Assembly (NCBI GenBank): GCA_027257055.1
Contig: JAPVLO010000572.1
Coordinates: 496,001 to 560,000, forward strand
Direction of reading: 5' to 3'
DNA: 64,000 nucleotides
Source of the DNA: Cephalopachus bancanus
Taxonomy: Eukaryota > Chordata > Mammalia > Primates > Tarsiidae
The position numbers and the translations under genes are program-made. The notes under the pieces were generated by a model. That model was not told the DNA's origin. It saw nothing but the letters and a program-made list of their open reading frames with translations, and did not search any database. Positions 1 to 9,721 of this stretch are shown piece by piece; positions within the stretch are counted from its first letter, which is position 1; every line of letters starts with the position of its first letter.

Positions 1-103
1 GTGGCAGAGTCGGAGAGCACCGCCGCAGCACAGCCAGGAGGAGGGGAGCGGGGAGGGTCGGGCACTGGCGTCGTCTCCCATAGGACTAAAAGTGAGCGCT
101 TGC

Positions 104-174
104 TGCATGGGCCGGGAGTAGAACCCGGGCTTCCCGCGTGGCAGGTGAGAATTTCACCACTGAATCACCCATGC
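104..174 (-). tRNA. tRNA-Gly(GCC)-like, partly degraded
   Basis: Read on the minus strand this 71-nt stretch folds as a glycine tRNA with anticodon GCC in a CTGCCAC loop and an intact acceptor stem (GCATGGG with CCCATGC). It has the length of the human Gly(GCC) gene. Three changes weaken it: a C·A mismatch in the D stem, an A·C mismatch in the anticodon stem, and T instead of G after TTC in the B box (GGTTCTACTCC). A TTTT terminator for this strand lies just downstream (88-91 on the plus strand). The anticodon is readable, but transcription and folding are probably poor, so it is either a weak gene or a young pseudogene. It borders the tandem tRNA units to the right. Confidence 0.75.
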
Positions 175-1861
175 AACAGTGGCAGTCGCTACCAGGAGGT
201 GTTATAGCAGCGTTCGAGTGACCTTCATCATGCCCTAACATGGGCATTTACATCAATTGAACTTGCAAGGAAAGTCCCATGGGACAGGAAGCCAGACAGC
301 CACCCCAAGGAGAGGCTGTAATATGTCAAGGGTCCCCAGGCGACAGCGGAAGGGAAGCCCACTGGCCCCACCCTGTACTTTTTCTGCCCCCAGGACATAG
401 ACTGCCTGCTGGTGCCGCCAGAACAAGGACCAGCCCTGTCCCATCCCTGTATACCGCTGCGGGCAGGTGACCTAGGGCAGGAGTGACTGACCGCACAGTC
501 CCCTGAAGCGACCCCCAGCCACCACCCGAAGTCCCTTTCCGAGCTGACTGGCTTTCTTGTCAGGACCCACATTTCTATGTCAGGGGTGTGTTGGGAGCTG
601 AGGTGACAAGGCAGGGCCACAAGGCAGGATCCTGGACGTCCTTGCGATGGGCTCAGAGTGGGAGAAGCGAGGAGGCAGCGGTGGTGCCGGCCACCTAAGG
701 AGACACAGCGCAGAGCGGCCACCGGTTGGCTGGAGGAGACTGCGCAGCTGCCAGATGGCCTCTCGTGCCCGCAAAGGACTGTGCCGGTCTCCAGGAGGAC
801 ATCGAAGGACACACGTGGTGTGTTTAGGCGCCCAGGGAGTGCAGAGAGAGACAGCGAGAAGGAAAGAGCTAGAGAAAGTGACAAAGGGAGACAGAGACAA
901 TGACAGACAGAGACTGTGAGAAGGTGAGACAGAGACAGAGAGAGACACCGGAAGAGACAAAGATAGAGGTCAAGGTGGAGACGAGGTGCGGTCCTGCCGC
1001 CACTGCATGAGGCTCAGAGAAACAGACCAACTCTGTGCAAACCCGGTTATGGCCTTGTGGCCCAGGGCTGGCACCCTGGGTGTGGCTCCCACGGTGGGTG
1101 AAGATGCAGGAGCATCAGCACAGACGGGAGGAGCACGGTGACACAGCGGCAACTGGCTCTCGATCAGCACGGCCAGGGGCCTGCGGAGGTGGTGGAGATG
1201 GTCCCAGGAGCAGCTTCCCGCGCGGGGATGTGGCGCAGTGCACAGGTGGCCCGGCGGGCCCAGGACCTATGTCTGTGCGGGCAGGCGACTCCCGGAAACG
1301 ATCCCCCAGCTCCCAAGCGTGGGGGGAGCCGCTGCCTCCGGCAGGTGGGAGTCCGGCTGCGGGTGTTCCGGCAGGCAGGTGGAACGGGGGAAGGTCCAAG
1401 AGGAGAGGTGCGGGCAGCACAGTATGGCCAGGCGTGGACCGCGGGGCGAGGGTCGGTGGCAAGCACCGGTGTTCTCGGTCGATGGTGTTCTCGGGCGACA
1501 GAAGAGTGCGGCTCTGAGAGCGAGTGGCTGCCATGGAGCGGAAGATGGAGGGGGAAGCCGGGGTGGGCTCTGCGCAGGAGAGAGGTCCGAGCAGGTGCAA
1601 CTGGCGGCGGTGGGGCTCGGGGGCCAGAATGGGGGGCCGTGAGGGGGGAGGGGAGGGCAGAGGAGAAAGGCAGGGAACAGCAAGGAAGGTGGACGCGTAA
1701 GGAGCCAAGCGTCTGTGTGTGGGAAAATGTCGGAGGGTCCGTGGGCGGGTCTGTCCCAATGGCCCTGGGTAGAGGGAGAAGGAGCCGGTGCAGCGCCCTG
1801 GGGTGTTTCCTGGACACCAGCGGGCGAGGTGGTCGAGGCTTGCGACGAGCAAAAGAAAGCT
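175..1861. other. GC-rich spacer, no gene seen
   Basis: No tRNA, Alu or L1 is recognisable here. The left part is ordinary mixed sequence. From about 1,030 on it becomes CpG-dense and G-rich on the plus strand. Open frames occur in several phases on both strands, as expected of GC-rich DNA, and none shows a recognisable domain. Confidence 0.6.
836..970. repeat. Purine-rich GAGACA-type simple repeat
   Basis: The plus strand is almost all purine with recurring gagaca/gacaga words (agagagagacag, gagacagagaca, gagagagacacc). It is an imperfect microsatellite or homopurine tract. Confidence 0.75.
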
Positions 1862-1944
1862 TGTCAGGAGTGGGATTCGAACCCACGCCTCCAGAGGAGA
1901 CTGCGACCTGAACGCAGCGCCTTAGACCGCTCGGCCATCCTGAC
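1862..1944 (-). tRNA. tRNA-Leu-CAG: tRNA-Leu(CAG), intact
   Basis: This 83-nt minus-strand gene has the long variable arm of a type II tRNA. The acceptor stem GTCAGGA pairs perfectly with TCCTGAC, followed by discriminator A. The anticodon loop TTCAGGT gives CAG. The B box GGTTCGAATCC is exact and the A-box region TGGCCGAGCGG is intact. A TTTT stop signal follows on the minus strand (plus-strand AAAA at 1851-1854). The product delivers leucine to CUG codons in the cytosol. It is the first member of tandem unit 1 and is the only intact Leu copy in the window; its counterpart at 3535-3616 is ruined. Confidence 0.95.
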
Positions 1945-2409
1945 GCCAACAATGGCCTTGTCGCAGCTCTCCTGGCTGCGCGCGGGTGTGAAAACTCTTG
2001 CCCGAAGCCGGGGACCTCCCTGTGCAGCGGGCGACACAGGTCACAATGGCTGGTGCAGAGCCACGAGAAGACGCCCACCAGGCTGGCTCTGGCGTCTGCG
2101 CCTTAACGCACCCACCCAGGCCCAGCCCCACGCCTCCTGGCAGATACGGTCGCCGCGCCCACGCCTCTCCGACCGACCCGCCCCGCGCGCGCCCGACCCC
2201 TGGCAGCCCCGCTCGCTCGCGCCCCTTCCACCTATCGGCGCCGTCCTGGCATGGGAGGCAGCACGCTCCCGGTCCGGGTGGGGTCAGAGCGCGCTTTGTT
2301 GGGTGACGTCTACAACACTGGTTGGGAAACGTGGGGTGAGAGTTGGGTCCCGGGCAGGTGCCGGTGCCTGCGGTGGGGTCGGGTCTAGCTCCCCGCCGCA
2401 ACTGCTCTG

Positions 2410-2480
2410 TCCTTGTTAGTATACTGGTGAGTATCCCCGCCTGTCACGCGGGAGACTGGGTTCGATTCCCCGACGGGAAG
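2410..2480 (+). pseudogene. tRNA-Asp(GTC)-like, decaying copy
   Basis: Anticodon arm and loop (CCTGTCAC, anticodon GTC) match the intact Asp gene at 4233-4304, but this copy is 71 nt rather than 72. One G is missing from the T stem, the D-loop guanine pair is broken (tatactgg instead of tatagtgg), and the acceptor stem has a C·A mismatch and a G·T pair. The B box GGTTCGATTCC survives and a TTTTT run follows at 2489-2493, so it might still be transcribed. I regard it as a recently disabled member of tandem unit 1. Confidence 0.8.
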
Positions 2481-2905
2481 GCACTGCCTTTTTGGCCACA
2501 GCCTACGTTCTAGCGGTGTGCCTAGGACTGAGTCTCAGCGCCCAAGGTCCTTTCTCCTCCCTCCAGCCAGGCGAGGGCGCCCAGCGGGGCCGGCACTGCC
2601 CTGCCCCCTTGGCTTTCAACGCCAGTTTTGCGCCCCTGGCTCCCCAAGCCCCCCAAGACCGCCCCCTCCCTTTCTCCTCCACTGACAAGCGCCCGCCCGA
2701 CGTTGGTGTGGGAAAGCGCTCCCTGCGACGCACAGGACCCGGGGCGGGCGGGAGGTGCGAGGGAGCGCCCCGGGGGTTCCTGCTGCGGCAGAGCCGGGCC
2801 CTGCTATCCTCCGTGCCCCCAGAGTAGCCAGTGGGGCATGACTGCGGGACGGCCTCGATTGGCTTCGGAACCGGGCCAGCCTGGCACGCGCCCCCCATGC
2901 TGGTG

Positions 2906-2979
2906 GCGTTGACAGTATAGAGGTGACCATAACCACCTTCCAAGCACGTGACCCGCGTTCGAGTCCCCACTCGCTGCGT
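2906..2979 (+). pseudogene. tRNA-Gly(TCC) pseudogene, unit 1
   Basis: It starts GCGTTGAC and has the TTCCAAGCA anticodon region of a Gly(TCC) tRNA. The A-box region is changed (gtatagaggtgacc), the anticodon stem does not pair, and the T arm reads GCGTTCGAGTCCCC with poor pairing. The 3' acceptor strand no longer matches the 5' strand. It sits where Gly is expected between Asp and Glu in the tandem unit. No good terminator follows. It is almost certainly non-functional. Confidence 0.75.
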
Positions 2980-3167
2980 CGGCCGGCCTTTTAGCCAAGC
3001 CCAGGCCGCCTGGCCGGTATCAAAGCGTGACCTGCGGGACAGGAGGCCAGCGCTGACGGGGGATGCTGCAAGTAGGACGAGAACTGCCCGGTCCTGGGAG
3101 GCGGGCGCCGGCGGCTGGTCTCGACAGCGGGGCCAGGAGGCCAAGGCTGAGGCTCAGGCGCGTGAGC

Positions 3168-3237
3168 TCCTCATGGTCTAGTGGGTTAGGATTCCCTGGT
3201 GAGCCTCCAGGCCCGGGTTCCAGTTCCCATCAAGGAA
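3168..3237 (+). pseudogene. tRNA-Glu(CTC)-derived pseudogene, unit 1
   Basis: The head (tggtctagtgggttaggatt) is the Glu A-box and D-arm region with an inserted G, and the tail has cccgggttccagttccc where GGTTCGATTCC should be. The anticodon arm (cctggtgagcctccagg) has been rewritten and the CTC anticodon is lost. Position and flanks identify it as the Glu member of unit 1. It is a dead copy. Confidence 0.7.
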
Positions 3238-3324
3238 GTTTTTCTCCTTGCGCTTCGCCTCTCAACCTGCGCCCCATTTGGCTAACAGGCCCGCTGGCTT
3301 CTCCAGCTTCCAGGACACCACCCC

Positions 3325-3375
3325 GGCGCGCTCGACCTGCGGCCCCAGCCCGCTCGACCTGCGGCCCCAGCCCCA
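3325..3375. repeat. Short GC-rich direct duplication
   Basis: A 22-bp word (gctcgacctgcggccccagc plus neighbours) occurs twice back to back. It is a local slippage duplication in the spacer between tandem tRNA units. Confidence 0.85.
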
Positions 3376-3534
3376 CTTCGCCACTCTGCTCCCTAACCCC
3401 CGCAAAGGCCAAGCCCGAGCAGTCGCTGGAGCGAAAGGCGAGTGTCCAGGAGGCTGGAATATGGAAGAGCCAGAGCGCGAGGCAGGCATGGCAGGCGCGG
3501 TGGTTGAGGCTTGCAACAAGACAAAAGTTTGATT

Positions 3535-3616
3535 TACCAGGAGTAGGGATTGGAACCCACACCTCCAGGGGATACCGCGACGTGAACGCGGCGCCTCAGA
3601 CCTAGGCCACGCTGAC
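3535..3616 (-). pseudogene. tRNA-Leu-like pseudogene with CAC anticodon, unit 2
   Basis: This is the unit 2 partner of the Leu(CAG) gene. It keeps the type II body and long variable arm, but the anticodon loop reads TTCACGT, so the triplet is CAC (valine) in place of CAG. The acceptor stem is damaged (GTCAGCG against TCCTGGT), the B box is GGTTCCAATCC, and an extra pyrimidine change lies in the D arm. A TTTT run for the minus strand lies just past it (plus-strand AAAA in acaaaag, about 3523-3526). With several broken stems it is unlikely to be charged or to mistranslate. Confidence 0.8.
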
Positions 3617-3947
3617 CGTGGACCTGGAAGTACCGCTGCTTGCCTGGCGGAGAGCGGATGTGAAAACCCTTTCCCGGGGCCGGCGCCCGTCGGGGTGCGG
3701 CAGACAGGTCGCGACTGCTGTGAGGTAGCCGCGAGAAGACGCCCGCCAGGCTCGCTCTGCGGTCGAAGCCCCCACACCACCCACTCGGGTCCAGCCTGAC
3801 GTCGTCCGGGCAAACGCTGTCGCCGCGCGCGCGCCCGTGCCGGTGAGCTTGCGTCTCTCCGGCAGGACCCAGCCTCCCGCCCCGCTGCAGCCCGGCGCGC
3901 TCGCCCGCGCCTCCTCCTGTCGGCGCCGTCCAGGCGCGGGCGGCAGC

Positions 3948-4012
3948 AGACGGGAAGCAGCAGACCCCGGAAGGGCGGCAGCAGACCCCGGGCGGCAGCA
4001 GACCCCGGAAGG
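3948..4012. repeat. GC-rich minisatellite (ggcagcagaccccgg)
   Basis: About four imperfect copies of a 15-22 bp word, ggcggcagcagaccccgg with or without aag, follow each other. Unit 1 has only a single gcagc at the corresponding place, so the expansion is private to unit 2 and partly explains its greater length. Confidence 0.85.
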
Positions 4013-4232
4013 TCCCACCGACTCTCGGGCCCAGTGGGCGTCCGGCTCCCGGTGCGGGTGAGGTCAGAGGACTCTGTCGGGTGTGGCGGAAGGTCGACGT
4101 CGTCAACACCGGCCGGGGGCGGTGTGGGAGCTGGGCACTTGCGATGCGCTTGCGGTGGTGGGGGGGCGGGCCGGGCGGTCAGACTAGACCGTGGAGAAGG
4201 GGTCAGGTCTGGCGTCCCAGACAATAGCGTCG

Positions 4233-4304
4233 TCCTCGTTAGTATAGTGGTGAGTATCCCCGCCTGTCACGCGGGAGACCGGGGTTCGATTCCCCGACGG
4301 GGAG
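4233..4304 (+). tRNA. tRNA-Asp-GTC: tRNA-Asp(GTC), intact
   Basis: This 72-nt gene has all stems paired: acceptor TCCTCGT with ACGGGGA plus discriminator G, anticodon loop CTGTCAC giving GTC, and T arm GGGGTTCGATTCCCC with an exact B box. A TTTTT terminator lies 11 nt downstream (4315-4319). As far as I can recall it is identical to the human Asp(GTC) gene. It supplies aspartate for GAC and GAU. It is the only fully intact Asp copy; its unit 1 partner at 2410 has lost a T-stem base. Confidence 0.97.
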
Positions 4305-4749
4305 GCACTGTCTCTTTTTGGCCCCGCCCATGTCCCTCCAACTGGAGAGGGCCTTCTAGGGGGCGTGCCGCAACACCCTCGATCCGCTTTGCCCCCCCTC
4401 GCCCCTTGATTCCCCAGACGCCTTGGTTGCCCCCTTTCTCCTCCAACCCCCCCGCCCCTACAGCGTCCGACGAGCGGCCCGCCCGTCGTGGGTGTGGGAT
4501 AGGGCTCCCTGCAACACACAGGGCCTGGGAACGCGAGGAGAGTCCCAGGGACGCGGGCTGTGGCCCCGCCGGCCCTGCTGGAGAAGGGCTTGGGCGGGCT
4601 GCAGCGTGGAGCCCAGCGCTGGGGGGCGGCAAGGTGGCGAGAGCTCCGCGACCCCAGAAGAAAGCGTGGGCGACGGCGTCGGGTCGGCTGTGGGATGTGG
4701 GCCGCTTCCGGGAGTCCTGGCAGGTCTGGCTGTGGTGCCCGGGCGGGAG

Positions 4750-4821
4750 GTGGTGGCGGTATCGTGGTGAGCACAGCTGCTTTCCGAGCAGCTGGCCCAG
4801 GTTTCCAAGCAGGCTGGCTGG
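4750..4821 (+). pseudogene. tRNA-Gly(TCC) pseudogene, unit 2
   Basis: The central part (gtatcgtggtgagcacagct, then gctttccgagcagc) is a Gly(TCC) D arm and anticodon arm with anticodon TCC. The acceptor strand is not recognisable and the B box has become GGTTTCCAAGC, which destroys the TTCGA core needed for Pol III. It occupies the Gly slot of unit 2. It is non-functional. Confidence 0.75.
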
Positions 4822-5086
4822 CCTTTCGACAGATTAGGCGCATGGCCCCTGTGCTGAACGTGGCCTGCGATGGCTGCAGGAGTGCACGTGGGGGGAAAGG
4901 AGGCGCACGTGGTTGGGGGGCGGCGCACGCACGGCAAGAGCTGTCGGGGCGCACGAATCCCCCCAGGAGGCACTAGAAGGAGGCTGCCGGCTGCTGGCCT
5001 TTGTTCTCCCTGGGAGAAGGGGCCCGGCGCCAAGGGAGCGCAGGTGCTTCGGATGTGGGCGGTGGAGCTGGAGCTCCTGCTCGTGC

Positions 5087-5151
5087 TCTCTGGTGGTCTA
5101 GTGGTTAGGATTCCGCGCTCTCGCCGCCCGGTTCGATCCCTGGTCAGGAAA
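5087..5151 (+). pseudogene. tRNA-Glu(CTC) pseudogene with 3' half deletion, unit 2
   Basis: The first half matches Glu(CTC) well (tctctggtggtctagtgg, then ggattccgcgctctcgccg), and the anticodon CTC is legible. About seven bases spanning the variable loop and T stem are missing, leaving 65 nt and a shortened T arm (cccggttcgatccctgg). The B box core survives as GGTTCGATCCC. It is the best-preserved Glu(CTC) copy in the window but cannot form a normal T stem. Confidence 0.8.
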
Positions 5152-5251
5152 GACTTTCTTCTTGCCCCCCACCGCCCAAGCTGCCCAGCGCCACCTTTGA
5201 CCAACAGGCCCGCTCCCTCCCAGAAGCTGGCTTCTCCCGCTCCCAGGTCAC

Positions 5252-6184
5252 CATCCCAGTGGCCGTTACCTGCAGCCCCAGCCCTTCCCGGTCACCTTCC
5301 CCCGCACCCGCCTGTCCTCTAGGCCTCCCTGGCCACCTGCAGGGCATCAACTCCACCGCCCCCTCCGCCCTCACGCCTTCCCGTCCCCGCCCCCCACCAC
5401 TCAGGACGGCCTTTCATCCTTCGCGGCAGCCAGCTGACACACGACAACGATGACAACCACACGCAGCCACAAACGCGCGCCCACGCCCACCGGGGTCCCG
5501 CCACCCAATGGACCACGCCTCTCCAGCATCGCCATTCCTGCGGCCTCCTCGAGCCCCGCGGCGGACGCCACGCCTCTGTGTGCTGGGGATCCGCGTCCTC
5601 GGTTTCCGCCACCCGCAAGAGCCGAGGTCCGCGACACCCCGCTCTCGGCAGCAAGCACTCTGGCTTGGCCAACGCAGGCCAGACGGGGAGGCGGCGGGTG
5701 ATCCCGCTTCCCCTGCGTCTGTGGCTTTCCCGAGACGACGGCGGACATGGAGGGAGCCGGGGCCTCGGGCCTGGGCCGTGGAGGCCGAGCTGGGAGAGGC
5801 ATCTGGGGGTCTCTTGTGCAGACATTGTGCAAACAGAATACAGGGGCCTCCTTCGGGGTCCATGCGCGGTGCCGTTCCAGGCACAGGAGTGTCCCGATCG
5901 GGTGAGGGCAGTTAAGGTCGCCGTCGCGTGGGGGAGCTCGCATTTCTACCCGTGGGGAACATTTCAAGTCGTCTCTTCCAGCTGTTTGGAAATACACTGC
6001 TCCTCTGCGGCTCACTGGCATCCTCTGCTGTGCTCTGTCAGACCTTTCTCCTGCACTCCAGCTGAGTGTTGGTGCCCACTGGACCCACCTGTCTTCACCC
6101 CCACCCACCACACGCCCTCTCCAGCCCCTGGTTTCTATCCTTCCGCTCTCTCTCCCCAAGATCCCCTCTTCCAGCTCCCCCACG
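5252..6184. other. CpG-rich to mixed spacer, no gene seen
   Basis: CpG density is high to about 5,720 and then falls to ordinary levels. I see no RNA gene or recognisable repeat. Frames that stay open across the GC-rich part lack any familiar domain. Confidence 0.5.
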
Positions 6185-6187
6185 GGA

Positions 6188-6745
6188 GTGACTCAGGCGA
6201 TGTCTGTCTTTCGGTGCCTGGCTTGTTGTCCTCAACAGCACGACCCGAGTTCCCTCCATGTTGCTGCCAACTACCGGGTTTCACTCCTTCTGATGGCCCC
6301 ACTGCAGTTCATGTGCCATGTTTTCTTGGTTCCTTGCCCTGGGGATGACCCCTTAAGAGGATTCCACACCTGTGCTATTGATAGTGCTGCAATCAATGTG
6401 GGGGTGCAGGTATCCCTCTGATGAACTGATTTCCTTTCCTTGGCCTCAGGACCTGGCAGTGGGACAGCTGGATCCCATGGTTGGTCTGCTTGGGTGTTTC
6501 TGGAAAGCCGCCAGGCTGTTTTTCCATAAGGTCTGTGCTAATGCCCCTTCCCTCCAGCAGTGGATGGGACTTCTGTTTCCTCCACCTCCTGGCCAGGATC
6601 TGCTCTTTTTTGTGTTTTGAATAATAGCCGTTCTCCCTGGGCGGCACCAGATCTCACTGTGGTTTTGATTTGCATTTCCCTGACGATTGACGATGTTGGG
6701 CCTTGTTTCCTTCACCTGTGGGCTGGCCATTCCTATGTCTTCCCT
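6188..6745 (-). mobile_element. Old L1 fragment (3' part, antisense)
   Basis: It contains the minus-strand L1 signature: a gtgctgcaatcaatgtggggg block with gtgcaggtatccctctgatg, then ttttgatttgcatttccctga and gatgttgggcc. It is heavily mutated and 5' truncated, with no open frame. Confidence 0.8.
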
Positions 6746-7350
6746 TGTGAACTGTCCCTTCCCACTTCATAATGGGACTATACGGTGCGTGTGTGTGTGT
6801 GCATACATGCATATGTGTGTCCACAGGTGGTGTGTTTGGGCTCTTTGTTTACTCTGGATATATCCTGGCCGCAAAGGTGGAAGCTTGGTGTTCAAGGAGC
6901 CGGTGGGGAAAACCCAATGGCTCGGCCTACCACAGATCAGGTGGGGAGGTCATGCCAGTTCAGACTTGTGGCCAGCTACCACTGGCATCTCATTTCCCAT
7001 GCTTTTCATTTCATCTCAAAATGGCAAAGGCCTTCCAAGATCGCCCCCTACCCAGTACCTGAATTTGATGTCTGATATGTTCTTATTCCCTAATTACCCA
7101 GCTCTCCACACTTCAGCCCATTCCAGGGATGACTTTGTCATGTGGCTGCTTCCTGAGGTCAAGTGCAGAACTGTCTACCTCCTGCAGTGCTTCAGCACAC
7201 ATATCCGGAAAGACATTTTCATATATAATGTGTGTACTCCTTTTTTACGTTTGTTTTCATTCCCACTGTGCTCCTGTGTCTGCACTCTCCTGGATCTTTC
7301 TCCACTTGCATCCTCCTCCCAGCCTGTGTCCTGCTTACGTCAGTTATTCA
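6746..7350. other. Spacer with short GT-rich stretch, no gene seen
   Basis: A short (gt)n run lies at about 6786-6800. The rest may be further old L1 or unique sequence. No RNA gene or credible exon is visible. Confidence 0.4.
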
Positions 7351-7645
7351 TTTTTTTTCTTCTTGAGTCAGAGTCTCACTGTCACCCAGGTTAGAGTGCA
7401 GTGGCATGCTCATGGCCACTGCAGCCTCAAATGGCTGGGCTCAGGTGATCCTTCCACCTCAGCTTTTCAAGTAGCTGGAACTAGAGGCATGCACCACCAT
7501 GCCCAGTTAATTTTATGGCTTATTGTAGAGATGAGGTCTCGCCACGTTGCCCAGGCTGGTCTCAAACCCCTGAGCTCAGGAGCAATCCTCTCATCTCTGC
7601 CTTCCAAAATGCTAGGACTACAGGCTTGAGCCATTGCACCCAGCT
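7351..7645 (-). mobile_element. Alu, full length
   Basis: T-run, then both monomers in antisense (gagtctcact, linker ggcttattgtagagatgagg, end gcacccagc). Confidence 0.9.
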
Positions 7646-8677
7646 TTGGTTATTCTTGTGTTTGTGGCAAGTGGCAGTGAGCACTGGTGCTCACCTGCTC
7701 ATCCCCAGTCTGGAATCTCAGCTCTTTTGAACTCTGCTTAAAATATTAGTCGGCAGTCACCATTCATGTAGTTGAGTCAATGTTCAATTTTCAAATCAGT
7801 TCGATAATTCTCCTTTTAGGGTCTTCAGTCTCCATGTTGCAAGGGTAAACTGAGACAAGGTGGGCCGGTGCTGCAGGAAAGAGGCAAATATTTGCAACAC
7901 AGAGAAAGTAGAGTTTATTATCCACTTTCCACAGACAGAAAGAGGCCAACATTCACAGGCAAGCATGACTTGAAGGCTGGGGAACTGAATATAGTCAGGG
8001 CTCTTGAAGGGAAGTTTGGGCTAAGAAGAAAGTCTGGAGGTTTCATTCTTTGATGTAGATAACAAAAGTCACATACATCTTGTTTCTAGACATCCCCAGG
8101 CACCAGTATCCAGTGACTCCAGGTGGTGGGCCAGAGACTGGTTATGGAAGACTGATAACAATGTCTCTGTGGAAACATAGATGGCTAGAAGAACAATTAG
8201 GACTAGATATGCTCAAAGGACTTCAATTGATTGCCAGATTACCCTGGGAGGCCAATTCTACCTCTTGCTAATGATTAAGAGGTAAAAGAATAGACTATTT
8301 AGCAAAGCAGGCAGGTCTAGAGCCAAAACTAAAATAAAACTAAAACGGCTGCACTACTGCTAGAATTATTTTTTCAAGTTCTTCTAAGTTTCTTGGGGGT
8401 TCCTACCTTTCACATCCTCCTTTTTTTTTTTGCAAGTAACTGATCATGAGGACTCTGTAAGAAAGATTAAGGATGTTTAAAAAGTCTTCTGACTTGTGGG
8501 TCCAATGGTTTTTGGAGGTCTGCCAAAATCTGCACTTCTAGCAAACCTCATCTATGGAATTTGTACAGAAACATTTTGAAACAATCTAACAAGTATACTG
8601 AAGAAATTGGAGTCTTCCAGTTATGGCTGCCAAGCCAAGGGGGGACATCCTATTATTTTCTGTTTTATAAAGCTCAC
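7646..8677. other. Intergenic, possible LTR debris, no gene
   Basis: A/T-leaning sequence with gtttatta near 7913 that could be an antisense LTR end. I cannot assign it to a family and see no coding region. Confidence 0.35.
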
Positions 8678-8964
8678 TTTTTTTTTTTTAGTCGGAGTCT
8701 CACTATCACCCAGGGTGGAGTGCAGTGGCATGCTCACAGTCACACAGCCTGGACCTGCTGGGCTGAGGAGATCCTTCTACCTCAGTCTTCCAAGTAGCTG
8801 GAATCACAGGCGTGTACCACCACATTTTCTAATTTTTTATTTATTGTAGAGACGAGGGCTCACCAAGTTGCCCAGCCTGGTCTCGAACCTCTGGACTCAG
8901 GTGAACCTCTCACCTCCATTTCTCAAAGTGCTGGGATTACAGGCATAAACCACCACGCCTGGCC
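8678..8964 (-). mobile_element. Alu, full length with TSD
   Basis: Antisense dimer flanked by a near-perfect target duplication tataaa(g/a)ctcact on both sides. Confidence 0.93.
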
Positions 8965-9007
8965 TATAAAACTCACTTTTGATCTAGTCTTTTGGGGGGT
9001 GAGGGGT

Positions 9008-9080
9008 AGGAGGCAGGGTCTGGCTCTTTTGCCCAGGCTGGAGAGCAGTGGTGCCATTATAGCTCACCACAGCCTCAAGT
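9008..9080 (-). mobile_element. Alu fragment (3' part)
   Basis: Antisense right-monomer words (gcccaggctggagagcagtgg, then agctcaccacagcctcaag) with no other half. Confidence 0.75.
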
Positions 9081-9607
9081 AAATTGTTGCTATTTAGAAA
9101 GACTGACCACATTGACTAACAATATTAGACGGGACACTGTTTACTGAGTCTATGTAATATTAATGGGCGGTCTGAATATCTCTAATCGGGAACCTCTGAA
9201 TATCTCATGGAAGCTACTGGAAATGTTAGGAAGGTTTGGTGAAAATTGTCCAGGCTATCGAGAATTCTGAAAGGTTCACTGTTTTGAGAATTTCAAAGTA
9301 CCAGGAGGGAATTACATTCATTACTAAAACTGAGTTTTTTTAATTCACAATAACTGGCAGATAATTTGCATGTTTCAGTGTAAAAATTAAATATATTTGA
9401 ACTAATTATATATTAGCGATTCCTCATGGAGAGCCATGGCCCACTGGGGATACTTTTGCATGACTGGAGATTGGGAAATTGAGGATTTATGAGTTCAGTC
9501 TGCTTAATCTCTTGGATCTTCAGATGTTTTTCTGCCTTTCCGTGGGATATTGAGTACTCTCTATGTTTGAGAATCATATTCAAGGAGAGCTTAGGAGTTC
9601 ACTGACA
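9081..9607. other. A/T-rich intergenic, no gene seen
   Basis: No repeat family or RNA gene recognised. Confidence 0.4.
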
Positions 9608-9610
9608 TAG

Positions 9611-9702
9611 TTTTGTTTTTGTTTTTGTTTTTTGAGTTGGAGTCTCACTCTGTCACCCAGGCTGGAGTGCAGTGGCACGCCCACAGCCACTGCAGCCGTG
9701 GC
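9611..9702 (-). mobile_element. Alu fragment, right monomer end only
   Basis: A (gtttt)n tail followed by ggagtctcactctgtcaccc and gtggcacgcccacagccact. It stops at tgcagccgtggc. Confidence 0.85.
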
Positions 9703-9721
9703 TGTAAGAATAGGCTGCCCC

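Larger units (their letters stand above)
1862..5250. repeat. Tandem duplication of a four-tRNA unit (Leu-Asp-Gly-Glu)
   Basis: Two units follow head to tail, each with Leu on the minus strand and then Asp, Gly and Glu on the plus strand. Unit 1 has these at 1862, 2410, 2906 and 3168; unit 2 at 3535, 4233, 4750 and 5087. The spacers also match in patches, for example the words gagaagacgcccrccaggct and tatcggcgccgtc/tgtcggcgccgtc after each Leu copy. Spacing between partners grows from 1.67 kb (Leu) to 1.92 kb (Glu), so unit 2 has gained DNA. I recall the same four-gene repeat from the human 1q23 cluster. Confidence 0.85.

Noticed and set aside
1115..2400. Several overlapping frames of 150-300 codons on both strands
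   Set aside because: They overlap each other and a tRNA gene, lie in CpG-dense DNA and show no known domain.
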